From Terana coerulea (Eukaryota; Basidiomycota; Agaricomycetes; Polyporales; Phanerochaetaceae): a stretch of DNA of 26,178 nt. A model generated the notes under the pieces. The model worked only from the letters and a program-made list of their open reading frames with translations. It did no database searches and was not told where the DNA came from. Position 1 is the first letter of the stretch, and every line of letters begins with the position of its first letter. This document shows positions 20,415 to 26,178 of the stretch, piece by piece. Both the position numbers and the translations under genes were made by a program. The DNA lies in the NCBI GenBank assembly GCA_024811115.1, contig JAKOGH010000992.1, positions 1 to 26,178 of the forward strand, in the 5' to 3' direction.

Positions 20415-21043
20415 ATGTCGGATTTAGAGTCGGATTCAGAGTCGGATAGAGAGCTAGAGCGGGGATACATTTCCCGAAACTACCCCAAAAGCGAGCACCA
20501 GCTTGCTTTGGAAATGGAGGTGCGCCTTGATCACTTACGTCGGTTGAACCTGATAACCAACACGAACGTGGACCACAGGCTTTCCTTGAGGTCTGCGCAA
20601 AATTTGCGCCACTTTCGCAGCTCCCTCCCAGTCTTACAGTCGACCGTACTCGCGCGCGCGATCCATGGTACACGCCCCCGATGAAGGTCTGCTTCGGATT
20701 GGGGGTGCGCTTCAGCGACGTGATGGGCTACGCCGTACGGATCGGGCTGGTGAAGCCGGAGGAGAACCTCCTCAGCGATGGGCTCAGCAAAAGCTTGATT
20801 AAAAGCATGCAGGGCATCGCGTGGCTGCACGCAGAAACGGCGCTCAAGAATGTTACCGACACACGGTATATCTATCTGCGCAAGCCCATACATCGCGAAT
20901 ACGACACAGTCATTGCACTGTACGACAATTATTCGAAGGATCACGACGAGCTGCAGGAACAAGACGAGAAGGAAGTTCTCCAGATCATCAGGGAGGAGTT
21001 ACATCTCCCAGATGACTGCCAGCCAATGTGGTACTACTTTTGA
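20415..21043 (+). CDS. Tandem family copy A, unknown small protein (splice model unresolved)
   Basis: First of three related genes. Exon 1 (20415-20519) encodes an acidic Ser/Asp-rich start (SDLESDSESDRELE). The main exon (about 20640-21043) encodes RARDPWY, KVCFGLGVRFSDVMGYAVRI, LVKPEENLLSDGLSKS, RYIYLRKPIHREYD, IALYDNYSKDHDEL and DCQPMWYYF-stop. The first intron (20520-20578, GTGCGC...ACAG) matches copy B. The next junction does not work: copy B uses a 7-nt microexon, but the donor that ends it there (GTGCGT) is TTGAGG here. The only nearby GT (20591) leaves the main exon one base out of frame. Either this copy is damaged, splices differently, or starts at the in-frame ATG at 20681. I do not recognise the family: no signal peptide, membrane segment or catalytic motif is visible. 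Confidence 0.68.
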
Positions 21044-21743
21044 ACGACATTGATGTTGTCCTATCACCCCTGTATACTCCATTTACACCTGTATGGCATC
21101 GAGTCACTTTCTAGCATAGTACAGCCCCTTCCGATCGGAATCTTTAACCTCTGTCTTGTACATTATCTCGGTTCTTAAGTCTCTTTAGAATGTGTACAAC
21201 ATTGATAAGATATTACGCATGCATATATCTCATGCCTGGCGATCTCTGAGGTGGTAAGGCTGGACTTCACTCTAGACAGAAGGCAGGACTAAGTGAAATA
21301 TCACCACAACATGTCCTGGTGAGGGACTCAGGAGATGCATTCGGAGGTCTGCCTAGCGATACTAATTCAAGTCCGGAGGCCTGTTCCGGGCCCTTGTGGC
21401 GTACGCCTACTGAGCCATCACGCGCACGCGTACGCGTGGCGATCGATACTAGATATGCGTTGACCATGAAACGACTTCACTGTTCAGGTCGCGAAGAGTT
21501 TGTTCACAGGCATCCCGAGTCACTCGACATGTACACAAGACTCGAGCATGTATAGTACGCAGCCAATGGTATCATGTAGCATGCCAGTGGCGAGTGCCCT
21601 ATAAGTGCCGGTGCCGGGCAGCCCGGAAAATTCTGGGCCATATTTAGGCGACTCCCATCAGCTCCGTTCGACAACCAATACCCTAACCACCGCCACACAA
21701 CCACCACCAGCACTCCCTGCTGCACAAAACCGATACTATCGAC
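21044..21743. other. Duplicated spacer between copies A and B
   Basis: The block at about 21143-21305 recurs after copy B (about 22464-22641): both contain GTACATTATCTCG, then TTTAGAATGTGTACAACATT-like text, GCCTGGCGAT, GAGGTGGTAAGGCTGGACTTCAC and GAAGGCAGGACTA-type segments with few changes. Two abutting ACGCGT hexamers lie at 21426-21437. The promoter of copy B begins about 21630. No gene seen. Confidence 0.7.
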
Positions 21744-22417
21744 ATGTCAAATTCAGAGTCAAATTCAGAGTCGAATTCAGAGCCGAATTCAGAGTCAAAT
21801 TCACAGTCGAACTCACAGTCGAATTCAGAGTCGGATGGTGTCTCCGTGGATTACTCCGCGTACTTCTTAATCGCTCCGGACTTGGAGGTGCGTTTTCGAT
21901 TACTCGCGTTAGTTGCACTCATTGACCACACGCGCACGGACGACAGGTTTTACGTGCGTACTGTGCAGAACATCCACCGTTATCCCAGCTCCCTCCCGGT
22001 CTCACAGTTGACCCCACACGCGTCGATGACCCATGGTACAACGGTCCGAGCAAGGTCTGCTACGGGCTGGGGGTGCGTCTTGACGATGTACTCGATTACG
22101 CCGTACGAATCGGGCTAGTGAAGCCGAAGGAGGCCCTCGCCAGCGACGGGTATAACAAAATAGAGATCGCAGGCCTTCAATCTCTCGCATACTACCCTGC
22201 ATGCGACGCGCTAAAGACTGTCACCAACACCCGGTATCTTTATCTACGCATACCCATACATCCCAAGTATGACACAGTCGTCGCGCTGTATGACAACTAT
22301 ACGAAGGACCACGACGAGTTGGAGGAAGAAGACGAGATGGAAGTTCTGCAGATCCTTAGGGAGGAGTTGCGGCTTCCGAAGGACTGCCAGCCGATGTGGT
22401 ATTTTGAAGCGCAATGA
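21744..22417 (+). CDS. Tandem family copy B, unknown small protein (intact)
   Basis: The best-preserved member: 186 aa from exons 21744-21887, 21947-21953 and 22008-22417, introns 59 and 54 nt. The 7-nt middle exon is needed to join the acidic N-terminus to the main exon; skipping it breaks the frame. Residues 1-31 are an SNSE/SNSQ repeat encoded by 12-bp tandem units. The main exon gives DPTRVDDPWYNGPSKVC, YGLGVRLDDVLDYAVRIGL, VKPKEALASDGYNKIEIAGL, RYLYLRIPIHPKYDTVVALY, DNYTKDHDELEEEDEMEVLQ and RLPKDCQPMWYFEAQ-stop. It is highly charged, with predicted helices and no signal peptide or membrane span, so probably a soluble intracellular protein. Function unknown. The order and spacing of conserved blocks equal those in copies A and C. 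Confidence 0.8.
21747..21838 (+). repeat. 12-bp in-frame tandem repeat (SNSE/SNSQ)
   Basis: About seven to eight imperfect copies of TCAAATTCAGAG and variants (TCGAATTCAGAG, TCGAACTCACAG) at the very start of copy B. Copy A has only a short, Asp-containing version, so the tract has expanded in copy B. Confidence 0.85.
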
Positions 22418-22851
22418 TACTACCCTGGTACCCTTGACTGTTCCACTATCACCTGTATGGTACTTTACCTCTGTCCTGTACATTATCTCGATTTTTAAGT
22501 ATCTTTGGAATGTGTACAACATTCAAGTTGTTAAGATTACACATGTATGTATCTGACTCCGCCTCATGCCTGGTGATGGCTCTGAGGTAGTAAGGCCGGA
22601 CTTCACAGTAGACGGAAGGCAGGACTAGGTGAAATTTCACCGTATACATAGCCTGAACATAACCTGGTTAGGAGGTGAATTCGGAGGTTGTACATGTGGT
22701 CGCTACTGTCAATGTGGCGTACTACTCAACCGTCACGCGTCACGCGTCACATCCCGCCAGCCCGGTTCAACATCCACCGCCATGACCACCGCACGACATC
22801 GACCAATACTTACGCCCTCTTGCACAGAGCGCACAAAACCACACTTTCACT
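22418..22851. other. Duplicated spacer between copies B and C
   Basis: Contains the second copy of the 3' block (about 22464-22641) described after copy A, then two ACGCGT hexamers at 22735-22740 and 22742-22747, and a CA-rich leader before the ATG of copy C at 22852. No gene seen. Confidence 0.65.
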
Positions 22852-23472
22852 ATGTCGGACTCATGGTCGGATGGTCCAGTCAAAGACCAGCTTAGTGACA
22901 AGCTTGGGTCCGCCTCGGACGTGAAGGTGCGTGTACTCACGCTAACTTTCGTCGAGTACACCCTTTGAGTATACACGTCTCGACGACAGGCTCCTCAGGC
23001 TCACGAGCCTTATTTCAATCACGACTTTCATTCCATGGCACAGCACCCCTTAGTTTCATGACCGACCCCACTCGTGCCGACGACCCATGGTACATGAACG
23101 GTCCGGCAAAGATCTGCTTCGGATTCGCGATGAATAGCAGTGACCTGCTGGCATGGGCCGAACGCATGTATGCTAAAGCCGAAGGAGGAGCTTGTTAAGG
23201 ACGGGCTTAGTGCAATGGAGATTGGATGCATTCAAGCCTCCGCGTGCTTCGCCTCACGTAAGGAACTCATCTGGTGTACGGGTTCGCCATGCATCTACCT
23301 GCACACGCCCATCCACGAAGACTATGACCTTGTCATCGCGACATATGACAACTATACGAAGCACCGTGATGAGCTGATAGAAGAGGACGAGAAGGAAGTT
23401 CTCGATATTCTCAGGGAGCAGTTCCAACTTCCGGAGGATTGTCAGCCGATGTGGTACTTTGATGAAGATTAA
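22852..23472 (+). pseudogene. Tandem family copy C, probably decaying
   Basis: Exon 1 (22852-22926) encodes SDSWSDGPVKDQLSDKLG and ends at a GTGCGT donor as in copy B. The following 5' part has no consistent splice path: the microexon donor is lost and the frame used after the 22989 acceptor meets a stop at about 23060. The main exon is recognisable as DPTRADDPWYMNGPAKICFG, then LLAWAERM, but the frame slips at an AAA run (23175-23177). It resumes as LKPKEELVKDGLSAMEIGC, PCIYLHTPIHEDYDLVIA, TYDNYTKHRDELIEEDEKEV and LPEDCQPMWYFDED-stop. Removing one A would repair the second break but not the first. It could be a young pseudogene, or a gene with different splicing plus an assembly indel. Confidence 0.65.
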
Positions 23473-23802
23473 TATTGCACAGCCGCCCTTCTTTCCCTGC
23501 ATGTTATCACTTCAGTTTTTGATGGGATTGAATCCGTATTTAAGATTTATACTCTCAGTAAATACTGTTTCTTGCAGCTCCGTGGGTGAATTTGGAGGTC
23601 TGCTGATTCCGGGCCCGTTGTGGCGTAAAGCCTCTCACTGTCATCAGCATGAACACAAACATGTGTCGATGCAAATAATTTGTTCAAAGCCATTGTATTC
23701 GCATCTCCATACTACTTGTGTAACACATGCAGGAATATCGTGTCTCATAACATATGTCTAGGCAAAGTCAATAACTGACGCCATTGGTTCTGCACAAAGC
23801 CC
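23473..23802. other. Convergent intergenic region
   Basis: About 330 bp between copy C (+) and the 3' end of the exon-repeat gene (-). The part at 23590-23630 (GGAGGTCTGC and TTCCGGGCCCGTTGTGGCGTA) resembles 21345-21405 after copy A, so the tandem unit includes this flank. Confidence 0.6.
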
Positions 23803-25258
23803 CTACGTGTGCACACCACGTTGCTGACAGACCATCGAAGACTCGTTCAATCCGTCATCTCCCGCCTTTTGCGTGCTGTTCGACGAGCCGGAGGAGCTGT
23901 GATGAGTAGCGAGCGGTTAGCCTCACATGTGCCCAGACGTCCACACGAGACAGCCACTCACTGGCCGAAAAGGTTCTCAAAAACATTGACAAGGCTGCTG
24001 CCGATGCTCGCAACATTCGCCGCCGCACCGAGCTTGTCGAACGGTTCAGCCTCTTTCACCGCGGTGGCAGCCCGCGCAGCGATGTCGCCTTCGCGCACGA
24101 GGAGATCAGGCAAGATGGAGACGATGCCTTGCACGCTGCGAACAGGTTCAAGTTAGCGTCCAATGTCACTGCAGCGTTATAGCCACTTACATCGGAGACT
24201 GCAGCGCACTCTTGATAATGCCACCAATGTCCAGGGCGTCGCTGGTGTTGTCGCGGCGCGCAAGGGCTTCAAGGAACTCGCGTCGCTGGCTGCTGTTAGA
24301 TGATCTACTGCACATTTTAGTGACTTAGTAGCTTGCGCGTGCCCGCTATAGTCAAGTGTGCTCACCCTCCAAATAGGCTCTCTGCAATGTTTACTCCGTC
24401 GAAAGCGATCTTGGCAATGTTTCCGAGAGATTTGATGGACAATGCTTCCGAATCGCTCGCTGCAGCAGCATCGGAGGCCTCGCGACGGACGAGAGCTTCT
24501 AGAAGTTCGCCGCGGCGGGTGCTGTTAGATGATCTACCATTCAGCGCGGAGGAATCAGCCATGTGCATTGCCGGCATAGACATGTGTGAACTCGCCCTCC
24601 AAAGATGCTTTCTATGATGTTGACACCGTCAAGGGCGATGCTGGCAAGGCTCCCAAGATTACCGAAAGACAAAGCTTCAGAGTCGCTCGTTTCAGCTCCA
24701 CTAGAAGCGTCCTGGCGGGAAAGAATTTCTAAAAGTTCCCGGCGTTGGGTACTGTTGGATGATCTAACATCTAACCTTCAGCGTCATACAGTGCAGCCAC
24801 ATAATCGCATCCACATACCCTCCGAGCACGCTCCCGACAACGTGGACGACGTCGGGAACGATGTTCTTGAAGATCGTCTCTAATCCGCCGAGTGAGAATG
24901 CCTCTGAGTCGCTTCGCTGGGCGGCACCGATATCACCGCCAGCATCCCGGACGGCGTTCGCCCTTGCAACAAGGTCCTCCAACTGGACAGAAATGTCCCG
25001 TCGTGAGGTACTGTTATTTCCACCGAAGATATCATCAAATATGCCTTTGACGAACGGCGCAACGGCGGACGCTATGCTCGCCCCGCTCGCAATTTTGCCA
25101 AGGGTGCCCCCTTTCGCCAACGAGCTCAGGGAAAGGGCACCGCTTTCGTCCGCAGAGGTGCCCAAAAGCTGCCCATCGACGGGCGAAGAGAGGGGTAGAC
25201 TGAATGAAGGGCCGACGGATCCGACGACCGTGAGAGCAAGAATGGTAGTGACGCGCAT
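23803..25258 (-). CDS. Secreted protein with duplicated exons, function unknown
   Basis: Exons: 25258-24819, 24763-24596, 24533-24366, 24304-24191, 24135-23962 and 23896-23803; 385 aa. The signal peptide covers about residues 1-20 (MRVTTILALTVVGSVGPSFS); this ATG is preferred over an in-frame one at 25339 because it starts the signal peptide. The protein is built from repeats that open with (N/S)NST-(Q/R)RR and close with FGG. Exons 2 and 3 are both 168 nt, both phase 2-2, and their 56-residue products match at 37 positions (SDSEALS, IA-DGVNI, ES-FGG). Exon 4 starts as a third copy (SSNSSQRREFLEALARRD) and then diverges; exon 1 ends with an older copy; exon 6 restarts one (SSGSSNSTQK) before the stop. 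Intron 2 has a GC donor (GG/GCGAGT). Small amphipathic helices and NST glycosylation sites suggest an extracellular role, but I know no family for it. Confidence 0.8.
24366..24533 (-). repeat. Duplicated exon, copy 2 (168 nt)
   Basis: Exon 3 of the secreted repeat protein. Opens with ATCATCTAACAGCACC and ends TTTGGAGG before a normal GTGAGC donor. 37 of 56 encoded residues equal those of copy 1. Confidence 0.85.
24596..24763 (-). repeat. Duplicated exon, copy 1 (168 nt)
   Basis: Exon 2 of the secreted repeat protein. Same length, phase and end sequences as 24366-24533; opens with ATCATCCAACAGTACC and ends TTTGGAGG before a GC donor. The intron after it (62 nt) matches the following one (61 nt) in length. 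Confidence 0.85.
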
Positions 25259-25333
25259 GATGGTTGTATAAGACGCGAAAGGAAGAGTGGTAGTCACGAA
25301 GTGAAGGAGATGCGGATATATGTGGATGAAGGG

Positions 25334-25385
25334 CTGCAAGCGATGAGCGAAAGGTGAAGCATAGCGGGGATTAGAGTGTACTCAC
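25334..25385 (-). other. Probable 5' UTR intron of the secreted repeat gene
   Basis: A 52-nt stretch starting GTGAGT and ending GCTTGCAG, 75 bp before the ATG at 25258. Removing it gives a continuous CT-rich leader. The preceding TATTTAAG-type element at 25457-25465 (CTTAAATAC on this strand) is a plausible TATA box. Confidence 0.5.
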
Positions 25386-25456
25386 CACCGGTGCCGATGG
25401 CTTTGAACGAGGAGAAAGGGCTGCCTGAGCTGGGGTTGTAGAAAGTACTCCACCCA

Positions 25457-25465
25457 GTATTTAAG
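25457..25465 (-). promoter_or_regulatory. TATA-like element of the secreted repeat gene
   Basis: CTTAAATAC on the minus strand, about 70 bp before the candidate 5' UTR intron donor. Weak match, supported only by position. Confidence 0.35.
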
Positions 25466-26052
25466 CAACCTACGCGGGAGCGACCTGTGCTGCTGACATC
25501 TCGTCTTGTTGAGAAACTGCACTGGTGCTGCAACATATCAGGATATCATCGCATGAATCTCCATGTATGATCACGGCGTAGGGATGGTTTTCTCACCATT
25601 CAGAAGACCCCAACACCACATCTTGTTAACCAGAATCAAAATATAGATTGGGCGAAGGAAGGGTCACAGCCGATACGGCCAGAACTAGGATCAATCGCTG
25701 CGCGAGCCAGACCACCGCACTCTGTGCAGAACGATCTGCTGGTCAATGTCGCAATCACGTTTGAAGTTGTCGAATCACTGACAACTTTCTGCCTGTTGAC
25801 GAAAGCTGCTGTTGCCCACAGCTTTGGGTAGAGCGTCAGCCAAGTAGGTCACGACATGGGCTGTGTAACATACCGGAAGAGGCGTGCTGGTCATGTGCAT
25901 GAACGCATGAGCTCGTTGGTCACGCGTCACGACTTGCTTGCTGCCCGTTACAGCGCGTGATACGTGACCGTCACGGCATTTTGTGGCGTTTCCCTGTCGA
26001 CGTTATTTGACTCGGTCAACTCGGCCACCTCTTCGCTTTACTACTCTCCAAA
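25466..26052. other. Divergent promoter region, right end
   Basis: About 590 bp between the TATA-like element of the secreted repeat gene and the ATG of the last gene. It has one ACGCGT hexamer at 25922-25927 inside GTCACGCGTCACG and nearby CGTGACCGTCACG, an imperfect palindrome. No gene seen. Confidence 0.5.
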
Positions 26053-26178
26053 ATGCCCGTCGCCTGGGACCCTTCTCAGGAGCGCGCGCAATGCATATCT
26101 CGATTGCAAGACGGGCTTTCGCAGTTTGAGGAAGCCCGCGCTGCTGTGTGATGTCTCCGACTGGAAAGGCTTTTCTCG
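26053..26178 (+). CDS. First exon of a gene cut by the window edge
   Basis: An ATG in good context (CTCCAAAATGC) starts a 31-codon exon (PVAWDPSQERAQCISRLQDG, then LSQFEEARAA) ending at 26145 before GTGTGA, a plausible donor. Without splicing the frame stops two codons later. The sequence is hydrophilic and probably helical. The rest lies outside the window, so no family can be named; a short exon followed by an immediate stop could also be chance. Confidence 0.45.

Noticed and set aside
21205..21310. Possible tRNA or structured RNA in the repeated 3' block
   Set aside because: No cloverleaf, no A or B box pair and no TTCGA loop. The block is better explained as duplicated 3' flank of the tandem genes.

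Overview
The window looks like nuclear DNA of a filamentous basidiomycete, probably an Agaricomycete. The evidence is a class I hydrophobin, very short introns (mostly 47-62 nt) with GTNNGT donors and CTAAC/CTGAC-like branch points, GC-rich coding sequence, dense genes on both strands and no operons. I see 14 gene loci plus one gene cut by the right edge. No tRNA, rRNA or CRISPR was found. Exon models were built by hand from splice signals, reading phase and remembered protein families; no search was run.

Left part (1-5302): a complete class I hydrophobin (205-742, -) and a broken second hydrophobin (3590-4124, +). The body of the broken copy lies between two perfect 26-bp inverted repeats flanked by 9-bp direct repeats, so it resembles a small DNA transposon carrying a gene fragment. 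The rest of this part has no convincing gene.

Centre (5303-15263): the TFIIH subunit SSL1/p44 (-) shares a 220-bp divergent promoter with a Cys-rich single-pass membrane protein (+). Then come a proline/serine-rich NPF-motif protein (+), an aquaporin with atypical pore motifs (-), a probably mitochondrial J-domain protein (-) and a one-TM protein of unknown function (-).

Right part (15264-26178): a Ser/Pro-rich one-TM protein (+); ornithine decarboxylase antizyme (+), whose mRNA seems to need a +1 ribosomal frameshift at TTT-TGA; three tandem copies of an unrecognised small gene family ending in a DCQPMWY(F/Y) signature (+); a secreted protein with duplicated, phase-symmetric exons (-); and the first exon of a divergent gene (+).

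Most central genes are housekeeping genes with unrelated jobs. The hydrophobin pair, the tandem three-gene family and the exon-duplicated secreted protein are the accessory, fast-evolving parts. Three genes carry single-base frame slips in short G or A runs (near 9073, 19878 and 23176). These may be assembly indels, and this bears on how strongly the antizyme frameshift can be read from this sequence alone.
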